Source: Selenomonas sp. AE3005 (GTDB taxonomy: Bacteria > Bacillota > Negativicutes > Selenomonadales > Selenomonadaceae). Taken from it: a DNA stretch of 14,250 bases. The DNA lies in NCBI RefSeq assembly GCF_905233635.1, contig NZ_CAJODG010000047.1:1-14250 (forward strand), given 5' to 3'. Both the position numbers and the translations under genes were made by a program. This document shows, one piece after another, positions 5,761 through 13,336 of this stretch (positions within the stretch are counted from its first letter, which is position 1; each line of letters opens with the position of its first letter). Below the pieces are notes generated by a model. The model was not told the DNA's origin. It ran no database searches and saw nothing but the letters and a program-made list of their open reading frames with translations.

Positions 5761-7731
5761 ATGTTGAAAGAATGGAAACTTAGCGCCGCTGTACCAGAGG
5801 CGGCAGATTTTGCCCATAAATTAGGCGTTACTGAGATTGTGGCGCAGATATTATGGAACCGCGGCCTGCAGACAGTAGAGGCGGCGGAAACTTTTTTACA
5901 CCCGGAAAAACAGGCTTTTCATGATCCTTTTTTGCTGAAGAATATGGATAAGGCTGTAGACCGCATTGCTGCTGCGTTGACAGCTGGCGAAAAGATTATG
6001 GTTTACGGGGACTATGACGTGGACGGCATGACAGCTACTACGCTGATGGTGCATAACCTGCGAGCCCTGGGGGCTCGCGTCGATTTTTATATACCTCATC
6101 GGGAAAAGGAAGGCTATGGCTTTAATCTGCCGGCATTGCAGCAGATAGCGGCAGATGGAACCGGGCTGCTTATCTCGGTGGACTGCGGCATTGCTTCTGT
6201 AGATGATGTGGCGGCCATGAAGGGGAGCCTTGATATCATCGTCACAGACCATCATATTCCCGGGGCGGTTTTGCCGCCGGCTTTGGCGGTGATAAATCCT
6301 CATCGTGAGGACTGCCCTTATCCTGACAAAGATTTGGCCGGTGTCGGTGTGGCTTTTAAGCTGTGTCAGGCATTGTGGAAGAGGCTGGAGGGACAGGACT
6401 ACTGTCAGGATTTGGAGATTGTGGCCCTGGGAACGGTGGCAGATATTGTGCCGCTCTTAGGAGAAAACCGCCGGATTGTGGCGCAGGGGCTGCAGCATAT
6501 GCGAAATTCTGCCTCAGCCGGTATGAGAGCTTTGGTGGATGTGTCTGAGATTCGGGATGAACAGCTCAATACCGGTCATGTCGGCTTTCGGCTGGCACCA
6601 CGTCTCAATGCGGCCGGACGTATCGGTTCGGCCCGTAAAGGGGTGGAACTGCTCCTGTCCAAGGACGCGGAGCAGGCGGCCAGTCTGGCTATGGAAATGG
6701 ATATGCTCAACAGCCAGCGTCAGACCATTGAGCAGGAGATTCTGGCCAAAGCGGAGGCTGAACTGGCAGGTGTTGATGTCAACAACTTGCCGGCGATTGT
6801 TGTGGCCGGGGAGAAATGGAATCCCGGCGTAATTGGCATTGTAGCCTCCCGGCTGGTGGATAAGTATTATAAGCCGACCATTATTTTCAGCATTCAGGAT
6901 GATGGCAAATGCAAGGGCTCCTGCCGCAGTATTGAGGGCCTGCATATGTATGAGGCGTTGCAGCAGTGCCGGGAACATATTGTGCAGTTCGGCGGTCATT
7001 CACAGGCAGCCGGGCTGACCGTGGCTTTGGAGGAACTGCCGGCTTTTAAAGAGGCTTTTGCCCAGGTGGCAGCAGCGACGCTCAGCGACGATGATTATAT
7101 CCCCAAGGTCAAGGTGGAGGCGGAACTGCCGCCGGAAGATATCACCTTTGAACTCGTGGAAGAACTGGCCGCGCTGGAACCGTTTGGCATGAAAAATCCC
7201 AAGCCGCTGTTTGGTGTGCGCAATATCCGCGGAACATCGGCCCAGGCCATCGGCAAGGAAGGCCAGCACCTGCGCTTTCAGGTGGGGACGGCTGACCAGC
7301 CGCGTACGGCGTTACTGTGGAACCGCAGCGACTATGTGGGGATTGTCAACAGTGAGGCGCTGGATATGGTCTACAGCCCGGCGGTCAACGAATGGCAGGG
7401 CAGCCGCAGCCTGCAGTGTATGGTGGACAGCATTGCGCCGGCAGATGGGGAGCGCAATTTCCCTGAACGTGATATTTTAGTAGATATTTATAAATTCTTA
7501 TATGTTATTCAGCAGCAGGAAGGGAAGATTCCCTATACGCCGCAGGAACTTACGGTTCGTTTCTGTGGCCGGGGAAAACATCTTTCCCTGTACACCATGA
7601 GTGTGGGGCTGCGTATTTTCCAGGAACTCAATCTCCTGCATATGGATTTAACGGAAAACTGTTATTATCTGCCCAAGGCCAGCGGGCGGATGGATTTGGA
7701 ACAATCGCCGACATACAGGCGGCACCGCTAG
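5761..7731 (+). CDS. recJ: Single-stranded-DNA-specific exonuclease RecJ
   Basis: RecJ degrades single-stranded DNA 5' to 3' in recombinational repair, base excision and mismatch repair. The 656-residue protein carries the DHH-superfamily motifs in order: YGDYDVDGMTAT (from residue 82, Asp84/Asp86/Asp88), SVDCG (Asp141), TDHHIPG (Asp163, His164, His165) and INPHREDCPYP. In the C-terminal half is the DHHA1 motif FGGHSQAAG (residues 410-418, His413), then an OB-like domain (about 450-560) and a C-terminal extension (about 570-656). Its length lies between the E. coli protein (577) and the Bacillus protein (about 786). ATG 5761 follows GGGAG (5747-5751) at nine bases. rel starts 17 bases after the stop with no terminator between, so the two are probably co-transcribed. 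Confidence 0.95.
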   Translation: MLKEWKLSAAVPEAADFAHKLGVTEIVAQILWNRGLQTVEAAETFLHPEKQAFHDPFLLKNMDKAVDRIAAALTAGEKIMVYGDYDVDGMTATTLMVHNLRALGARVDFYIPHREKEGYGFNLPALQQIAADGTGLLISVDCGIASVDDVAAMKGSLDIIVTDHHIPGAVLPPALAVINPHREDCPYPDKDLAGVGVAFKLCQALWKRLEGQDYCQDLEIVALGTVADIVPLLGENRRIVAQGLQHMRNSASAGMRALVDVSEIRDEQLNTGHVGFRLAPRLNAAGRIGSARKGVELLLSKDAEQAASLAMEMDMLNSQRQTIEQEILAKAEAELAGVDVNNLPAIVVAGEKWNPGVIGIVASRLVDKYYKPTIIFSIQDDGKCKGSCRSIEGLHMYEALQQCREHIVQFGGHSQAAGLTVALEELPAFKEAFAQVAAATLSDDDYIPKVKVEAELPPEDITFELVEELAALEPFGMKNPKPLFGVRNIRGTSAQAIGKEGQHLRFQVGTADQPRTALLWNRSDYVGIVNSEALDMVYSPAVNEWQGSRSLQCMVDSIAPADGERNFPERDILVDIYKFLYVIQQQEGKIPYTPQELTVRFCGRGKHLSLYTMSVGLRIFQELNLLHMDLTENCYYLPKASGRMDLEQSPTYRRHR

Positions 7732-7748
7732 GGAAGGGGGAAATAATC

Positions 7749-9968
7749 ATGAATGACAAAGACAAAGCACCAGTTACAATAGATTCCATCATCGCAGCGG
7801 TGCAAAGTTATGAGCCCCGGGCTGATGTAGAGATGATTCGCCGGGCTTATGACCTGGCAGCTGACGCCCACAAAGGGCAGGTACGTGTTTCCGGGGAGCA
7901 GTATATCATCCACCCTTTGCATGTGGCGGAAATTCTGACGGAACTGCACATCGATGATGTGACCATCAGCGCGGCCCTGCTGCATGACGTGGTGGAGGAC
8001 ACCATCTATACCAACGAGCAGATAGGCGAAATGTTCGGTGAAGAAGTGGCCATGATTGTGGACGGGGTCACCAAGCTGGGACGGATTAAATATAAATCCA
8101 AGGAAGAAGTGCAGCTGGAAAACTACCGCAAGATGTTTTTGGCCATGGCCAAGGATATCCGGGTTATCATGGTGAAGCTGGCTGACCGCCTGCATAATAT
8201 GCGCACGCTCAAATATATGCGCGAAGATAAGCAAAAGCGCATTGCCAAGGAAACCATTGAGATTTATGCGCCACTAGCCAATCGTCTGGGTATTTCCAAT
8301 ATCAAGTGGGAACTGGAGGATTTATGCCTGCGCTATCTGGAACCGGAAAAATACTATGATTTGGTCGAGAACGTCAAGCAGAAGCGCAAGGAACGTCAGG
8401 CCTTCATTGATACCGCCATTGAACAGATAGAACAAAAAATCGGCGAAGCAAAGATTAAAGCAGAAATCAAAGGACGGGCCAAGCATTTTTACAGCATTTA
8501 CAAGAAAATGCTCCGGGACAAGAAAGATATCAGTGAGATTTACGACCTCTCGGCCATCCGCGTACTGGTGGAATCCGTAAGGGACTGTTATGGTGTGCTC
8601 GGTGTAATCCATGCAATGTGGAAGCCGATTCCGGGACGGTTCAAGGACTATATCGCCATGCCGAAGTCCAACGGCTATCAGTCGCTGCATACCACGGTGA
8701 TGACGCGCGGCTATCCGCTGGAAATTCAGATTCGTACCTTTCACATGCACGAGGTATCAGAATTTGGTGTAGCAGCGCATTGGAAGTACAAGGAAAACGG
8801 TAAGGGGTCTACTGCGGGCGGTGCCATGGACCAGAAGATGAACTGGCTCCGGCACATGGTCAGCCTGCAGCAGGAACTAAGTGACCCCAAGGAGTATTTT
8901 GAGGCCCTGAAGGTGGATATCTTCTCCGATGAGGTCTTTGTCTTTACTCCCAAGGGAGATGTTATTGACCTGCCCAAGGGCTCGATTCCCATTGATTTTG
9001 CTTACCGTATTCATACGGAAGTGGGCCATCACTGCGTAGGTGCCAAGGTCAACGGCAAGCTGGTTCCGCTGGAGCATAAGCTCAAAAACGGTGATATCGT
9101 GTCGATTGTCACCAACAAGGCCAATAACGGCCCCAGCCGTGACTGGCTCAATATCGTTGCCTCCACGGAAACGCGCAGCAAAATCCGTTCGTGGTTCAAA
9201 AAGGAACGCCGTGAGGAAAATATCGAACGTGGTATGGAACTTATCCGCGAGGAGGCCAAGCGCCTGGGCTATGCACCGAAGGAGCTCTTAAAAGACGGCC
9301 GCCTGCTGGAAGTGGCCAAGAAACTCAATATCCTCAGCGAAGATGACCTGCTGGCAGCTGTCGGTTACGGCGGTCTGGCGGTGCATGGTATTCTCACGCG
9401 TCTGGTGGAATTCCATAAGGAAGAACTTAAGGAAAATACGCCGGAAGATGTATCGCAGATGTTGTCCGCGCTCAAACGGCCCCAGAGCAGCCGCAAGAGT
9501 AAATCCAGCCACGGGGTGCTGGTCGAAGGAGAAAGCGGCCTGATGGTCAGACTGGCCCGCTGCTGTAATCCGATTCCCGGTGACCCCATAACCGGTTATA
9601 TCACCCGGGGACGTGGTGTGTCGGTACATCGTACGGACTGCCCCAACGTGCTGATGGATACGGATTTGACGCGTATGATTGAAGTCAGCTGGGATGTAGG
9701 GCTTGATAAGCAGTACAAGGTGGAACTGGAAATTGTCTGCAATGACAGAAGTGGTATTTTGGCCAATGTTCTGGCTGTACCGACGGAAATGAAAATCAAC
9801 ATTCACAGTATCAACGCCAATCCTAACCGCAATACCAAAACTTCGACCATCTTTTTGGGGCTCGATGTAGCAAGTTCCACGCAGGTCAAGCAGATTATTA
9901 CCAAACTGCGCCGTGTCAAGGATGTGTACAGTGTCGTGAGAAAAATGGGCAGCAATCCGAATATGTGA
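7749..9968 (+). CDS. relA: Bifunctional (p)ppGpp synthetase/hydrolase (Rel)
   Basis: This 739-residue stringent-response enzyme makes and degrades (p)ppGpp at the ribosome. The hydrolase domain looks active: His55 in the IIHPLH segment, His79-Asp80 of HDVVEDT, and Asp146 in KLADRLHNMRTL. The synthetase domain also looks active: YSIYKKM (from 248), a basic Arg-Asp-Lys-Lys-Asp stretch typical of bifunctional Rel, RFKDYIAMPKSNGYQSLHT (297-315). A TGS domain (about 396-455), a helical region, a Cys-containing zinc-finger-like domain (Cys605, Cys606, His627, Cys631) and a C-terminal ACT domain (about 660-735) follow. Both catalytic sites are intact, so it is a Rel rather than an E. coli-type RelA. 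ATG 7749 follows AAGGGGG. A promoter for the next gene begins two bases after its stop. dtd, the common next gene in Firmicutes, is not here. Confidence 0.96.
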   Translation: MNDKDKAPVTIDSIIAAVQSYEPRADVEMIRRAYDLAADAHKGQVRVSGEQYIIHPLHVAEILTELHIDDVTISAALLHDVVEDTIYTNEQIGEMFGEEVAMIVDGVTKLGRIKYKSKEEVQLENYRKMFLAMAKDIRVIMVKLADRLHNMRTLKYMREDKQKRIAKETIEIYAPLANRLGISNIKWELEDLCLRYLEPEKYYDLVENVKQKRKERQAFIDTAIEQIEQKIGEAKIKAEIKGRAKHFYSIYKKMLRDKKDISEIYDLSAIRVLVESVRDCYGVLGVIHAMWKPIPGRFKDYIAMPKSNGYQSLHTTVMTRGYPLEIQIRTFHMHEVSEFGVAAHWKYKENGKGSTAGGAMDQKMNWLRHMVSLQQELSDPKEYFEALKVDIFSDEVFVFTPKGDVIDLPKGSIPIDFAYRIHTEVGHHCVGAKVNGKLVPLEHKLKNGDIVSIVTNKANNGPSRDWLNIVASTETRSKIRSWFKKERREENIERGMELIREEAKRLGYAPKELLKDGRLLEVAKKLNILSEDDLLAAVGYGGLAVHGILTRLVEFHKEELKENTPEDVSQMLSALKRPQSSRKSKSSHGVLVEGESGLMVRLARCCNPIPGDPITGYITRGRGVSVHRTDCPNVLMDTDLTRMIEVSWDVGLDKQYKVELEIVCNDRSGILANVLAVPTEMKINIHSINANPNRNTKTSTIFLGLDVASSTQVKQIITKLRRVKDVYSVVRKMGSNPNM

Positions 9969-9969
9969 T

Positions 9970-9998
9970 TTGTCAGCCAGGAGATTTTCTGCTATACT
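9970..9998 (+). promoter_or_regulatory. Strong promoter P1 upstream of fur
   Basis: TTGTCA (9970-9975, five of six consensus) and TATACT (9993-9998, five of six) are separated by exactly 17 bases. It starts right after the rel stop codon and should drive fur-hemZ-hisS-aspS. Confidence 0.7.
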
Positions 9999-10006
9999 AG
10001 GTGTAT

Positions 10007-10040
10007 TTGATTAGTGTAATTTGTTTGTGTATTATAACAC
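10007..10040 (+). promoter_or_regulatory. Possible second promoter P2 and operator upstream of fur
   Basis: TTGATT (10007-10012) and TATTAT (10030-10035) are 17 bases apart. The second box lies in an imperfect palindrome at 10027-10040 with GTGT and ACAC arms around an AT-rich centre. A further AT-rich stretch with CATT/AATG arms is at 10061-10075, just before the ribosome binding site. These are candidate sites for autoregulation by Fur, but none matches a classic Fur box well. Confidence 0.35.
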
Positions 10041-10089
10041 CATATTAGGAGAACTATTCGCATTATTATAGAATGAAGGGGTTGGGTTT

Positions 10090-10542
10090 ATGGCACAGAC
10101 ATTCACCATGGAAGACTTGAAAAAACGTTTGCAGGCACGGCAAAACAAAATGACGCCGCAGCGTCAGACGGTACTGCAGGTGTTTTTGGATCATCCCGGT
10201 GAGCATCTATCAGCAGAAGATGTTCATGGTATTTTAAGACAGGGAAAATCCGAAATCGGTCTGGCCACGGTATATCGCAGCCTCGAGCTGTTGTCTGAAT
10301 TGGATATCCTGCAGAAGATGGAATTTGGCGACGGCTGCAGCCGTTATGAAGTCAATACCACGGACCCATCTGAGCACCACCATCATCATCTCATCTGCAC
10401 CAGCTGCGGCAAGGTGACGGAATTTGAAGATGACCTGCTTGATGAACTGGAAGATGACATTCAGAAGAAGATGGGCTTTAAGGTCCTCAATCATCAGGTT
10501 AAATTTTACGGTACATGCAAGGAGTGCCAAGGGAAAAATTGA
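10090..10542 (+). CDS. fur: Fur-family metal-dependent transcriptional repressor
   Basis: This 150-residue protein is a Fur-family dimeric regulator. The N-terminal winged helix (about residues 8-85) includes TPQRQTVLQVF and the recognition-helix signature GLATVYRSLELL (57-68). The C-terminal metal-binding and dimerisation domain includes EHHHHHLICTSCGKVTEF (95-112) and a structural zinc site made of Cys103, Cys106, Cys143 and Cys146. The run of five histidines replaces the usual His-His-Asp-His. Motif composition favours Fur (iron) over Zur or PerR, but metal choice cannot be settled by eye. ATG 10090 follows AAGGGG (10076-10081) at eight bases. Its TGA stop overlaps the start of hemZ, tying an iron-type regulator to a porphyrin enzyme. 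Confidence 0.9.
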   Translation: MAQTFTMEDLKKRLQARQNKMTPQRQTVLQVFLDHPGEHLSAEDVHGILRQGKSEIGLATVYRSLELLSELDILQKMEFGDGCSRYEVNTTDPSEHHHHHLICTSCGKVTEFEDDLLDELEDDIQKKMGFKVLNHQVKFYGTCKECQGKN

Positions 10543-12056
10543 AGGTAAGAACATTTACCCTGAACTCAAAAAAAGAAATAATCTCTAAAATCACCCGGGA
10601 AGTGCTGACGCTGTTCAAGGTGGAAGTGATTGGCCGGGAAGGCGAGGCTGATTTGGCGCAGCTTTCTGTGGTCAACCATCGTTTGCCTGTAGATGGCGAG
10701 CCACGTGAGGGCGCGAAGGTTTGCATGGAAACCACGCTGCTGCTGTTTGCTGAAGATGGAGAATTAAAAAGCTACACTCGTCGGGCCTGCGGTAAGGCGG
10801 ACGAGCTGGAGCGGGCGGCGGTAAACCGCACGATTAAACTCAATCTTTATCATATCTTCTGTGAGAAACTCGGTTATGCGCCTGCCCCGTGGGGCATTCT
10901 GCACGGGGTGCGTCCCACCAAGATTGTCCATCGCTGGATTGAGTACGGCATGGAGGAAGAGGACATTGTTAAACGGCTGATGACAGACTTTGCCTGCAGT
11001 GAGGGCAAGGCGCGGCTTATCACGCCGATGGCTTTCCGGCAGCTGCCGTTTCTCAGAACCTCAGACGAAAAGACCATCAGTATCTATGTGGGCATACCGT
11101 TCTGCCTGACACGCTGCCTGTACTGTTCCTTCCCGGCCAATGTTCTGCCGGGGCCCAAGAAACTGGCGGAGTTTATGGCGGTGCTTAAAAAGGATATCGA
11201 GGGAGCCAAAGCTGCAGTGGAGGCCCACGGCCTCAACGTCCAGAATATCTATGTGGGCGGTGGTACGCCGACTGCCCTGCCGGATGAAGAATTCCGCACG
11301 ATGCTGGGCTGGGTCTGTGATGCTTTTTACCACGATAATCTAGCTGAGTTTACGGTGGAGGCCGGACGTCCCGACAGCATTACGCCGGGAAAGATTGCGG
11401 CTATGCGTGACTATAAGGTCACGCGTGTCAGCGTCAATCCGCAGACCATGCAGGAGAGAACTTTGAAGGTTATCGGCCGTCAGCATACGCCGGAGGCCGT
11501 GGTGGAAATGTACCATGCCCTGCGCAAAGCCGGCATACCACATATCAATATGGATTTGATTCTGGGGCTGCCCGGCGAAACGGCAGCCGATGTGGATAAT
11601 ACGCTGGCCAGGGTTACGGCGCTGAATCCTGACGATATCACCCTGCATGCTTTGGCCTTGAAACGCGGTTCACGCCTCAAGCTCATTATGGAAGAGCGTC
11701 ATGTGGATTTGCCCGGGGCAGAAGTTACCCGTCAAATGGCGGAAGTTGCTATGGTTTATATGAAAAAATACGGCTATGAGCCTTATTATCTATATCGTCA
11801 AGGCTATATGGCCGGTGATTTGGAAAATATCGGCTGCGCCCATAAAGGTGCCGAGGGTATGTATAATATCCAGATAATGGAAGAACATCAGACCATTATC
11901 GGCATTGGCGGGGCCGCCACCAGCAAGGTGGTTGACTTTAAGAATAAGCGCATGAAGTCCTCCTTCAACGCTAAGGATTTAGTGACTTATTTGCGTGATA
12001 TTGATATTTACATCGAAAAACGGCGGGCTCTGCTTGATGAGGCCTGCGCAAATTAG
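10539..12056 (+). CDS. hemZ: Coproporphyrinogen III oxidase-like radical SAM protein HemZ
   Basis: HemZ is an oxygen-independent coproporphyrinogen dehydrogenase-type radical SAM enzyme, first named in Bacillus subtilis, where it is about 500 residues; here it is 505. The N-terminal accessory region (about 1-175) contains LHGVRPTKIVHRW. The radical SAM core follows, with GIPFCLTRCLYCSFPAN carrying the CxxxCxxC iron-sulfur ligands Cys189, Cys193 and Cys196, then YVGGGTPTAL (SAM binding), a Thr-Val-Glu-Ala-Gly-Arg-Pro-Asp strand and RVSVNPQTM. The chosen TTG at 10539 overlaps the fur stop (TTGA) and follows AAGGG (10529-10533) at five bases. ATG 10515 would lie 28 bases inside fur and add eight atypical residues; GTG 10524 is also possible. 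Whether HemZ acts in haem synthesis in this organism is inferred from family membership. Confidence 0.92.
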   Translation: MKVRTFTLNSKKEIISKITREVLTLFKVEVIGREGEADLAQLSVVNHRLPVDGEPREGAKVCMETTLLLFAEDGELKSYTRRACGKADELERAAVNRTIKLNLYHIFCEKLGYAPAPWGILHGVRPTKIVHRWIEYGMEEEDIVKRLMTDFACSEGKARLITPMAFRQLPFLRTSDEKTISIYVGIPFCLTRCLYCSFPANVLPGPKKLAEFMAVLKKDIEGAKAAVEAHGLNVQNIYVGGGTPTALPDEEFRTMLGWVCDAFYHDNLAEFTVEAGRPDSITPGKIAAMRDYKVTRVSVNPQTMQERTLKVIGRQHTPEAVVEMYHALRKAGIPHINMDLILGLPGETAADVDNTLARVTALNPDDITLHALALKRGSRLKLIMEERHVDLPGAEVTRQMAEVAMVYMKKYGYEPYYLYRQGYMAGDLENIGCAHKGAEGMYNIQIMEEHQTIIGIGGAATSKVVDFKNKRMKSSFNAKDLVTYLRDIDIYIEKRRALLDEACAN

Positions 12057-12070
12057 GGGGAGTAAAACGA

Positions 12071-13336
12071 ATGTTAACCAATGCCCCAAGAGGGACAAAG
12101 GACATATTGCCCGATACCGTCGGACAATGGACCTATGTGGAAGAAAAAATCCGTGACCTGTGTGCCCGTTATGGCTACAAGGAAATCCGCACGCCGATGT
12201 TTGAGCATACGGAACTGTTCCATCGCGGTATCGGCGAGGGAACGGATGTGGTGGACAAGGAAATGTATACCTTCACCGACCGCGGTGACCGCAGCATTAC
12301 CCTGCGTCCGGAGAACACGGCATCGGCGGTGCGTGCCTATCTGCAGAACAAGCTCTATGGCGACAGCAGTCTGACCAAGCTCTTCTATATCGGCTCCATG
12401 TTCCGTTATGACCGTCCGCAGGCCGGCCGTATGCGCGAATTCCATCAGTTTGGTGTCGAGGCGCTGGGCGAGTCCAATCCGGCAGTGGATGCCGAAATCA
12501 TCATGCTGGCGATGGATTTGCTCGGCGGTCTGGGACTCAAAGACCTCAAGCTGTCCTTGAATTCCGTAGGCTGTCCGAAATGCCGCCCGGTCTACCGCAA
12601 GGTATTGCAGGATTTTTTCCGCGATAAGCTCGAAGATTTGTGCGATGACTGCAAAGACCGCTTTGAGCGCAGTCCGCTGCGTATCCTCGACTGCAAGGCC
12701 GATTCTGACAAGCCTTATATGGCTGACGCACCGAAGATTACGGACTGCCTTTGTGAGGAATGTCAGGAACACTTCCACAAGGTACAGCACTTCCTGACGG
12801 AAGTCGGCGTGGAATTTGAACTCGATGCCCGTCTCGTGCGCGGTTTGGATTATTACACCAAGACGGCGTTCGAGATTAAATATCCGCCCCTCGGTGCGCA
12901 GAGTGCCGTTGCAGGCGGCGGCCGCTACGATGGACTCATTGAGGAAATCGGCGGAAGTCCCACCCCGGCTGTGGGCTTTGCCACAGGCTTGGAACGTGTA
13001 CTTTTGGCCTTGGAGAAACAGAATCTCCTGCCGGAAATGGACACGCAGACCGACGCGTTTGTGGTGGCTTTGGGCGAAGAGGCCCAGGGCGCAGCCTTTA
13101 AGCTGCTGACGCAGCTGCGTCAGGCCGGACTCAAAGCCGGTATGGACTATGCAGGCCGGAGCATGAAGGCCCAGATGAAACAGGCAAACAAGGCCAACGC
13201 CCGTTTTGCCTTAATCATCGGTGAAGATGAAGTCAAAGAAGCTTGCGTACAGCTCAAGGATATGGCTAAGAGCGAGCAGGAGAAAGTTTCTTTTGATAAT
13301 ATTGTTGATAAGCTAATTTCTGAGGTGAAAGGTTAA
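12071..13336 (+). CDS. hisS: Histidine--tRNA ligase (HisRS)
   Basis: HisRS is a class II synthetase that charges tRNA-His. The 421-residue length is normal. It shows the N-terminal signature APRGTKDILP (5-14), class II motif 2 as SMFRYDRPQAGRMREFHQFG (109-128), the histidine-specific LVRGLDYYT (255-263, catalytic Arg257) and motif 3 as GFATGLERV (302-310). An anticodon-binding domain closes the protein (about 330-421). The insertion domain is Cys-rich: Cys168/171, Cys191/194, Cys208, Cys226/228/231, a possible structural metal site seen in several Firmicute HisRS. ATG 12071 follows GGGGGAG with a short spacer, 14 bases after hemZ. There is no room for a T-box leader, so histidine-tRNA control must act at the operon promoter, if at all. 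The TAA overlaps the aspS start by one base. Confidence 0.97.
   Translation: MLTNAPRGTKDILPDTVGQWTYVEEKIRDLCARYGYKEIRTPMFEHTELFHRGIGEGTDVVDKEMYTFTDRGDRSITLRPENTASAVRAYLQNKLYGDSSLTKLFYIGSMFRYDRPQAGRMREFHQFGVEALGESNPAVDAEIIMLAMDLLGGLGLKDLKLSLNSVGCPKCRPVYRKVLQDFFRDKLEDLCDDCKDRFERSPLRILDCKADSDKPYMADAPKITDCLCEECQEHFHKVQHFLTEVGVEFELDARLVRGLDYYTKTAFEIKYPPLGAQSAVAGGGRYDGLIEEIGGSPTPAVGFATGLERVLLALEKQNLLPEMDTQTDAFVVALGEEAQGAAFKLLTQLRQAGLKAGMDYAGRSMKAQMKQANKANARFALIIGEDEVKEACVQLKDMAKSEQEKVSFDNIVDKLISEVKG

Noticed and set aside
10375..10389. CAC/CAT triplet run as a simple repeat
   Set aside because: It encodes the His-rich metal-binding segment of Fur, an expected motif, and is too short for a repeat element.
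12057..12070. T-box or other leader RNA for hisS
   Set aside because: Only 14 bases separate hemZ from hisS, just enough for a ribosome binding site.
12074..12790. 238-codon minus-strand open frame opposite hisS
   Set aside because: It is a shadow of a strongly conserved synthetase gene and has no supporting motif.
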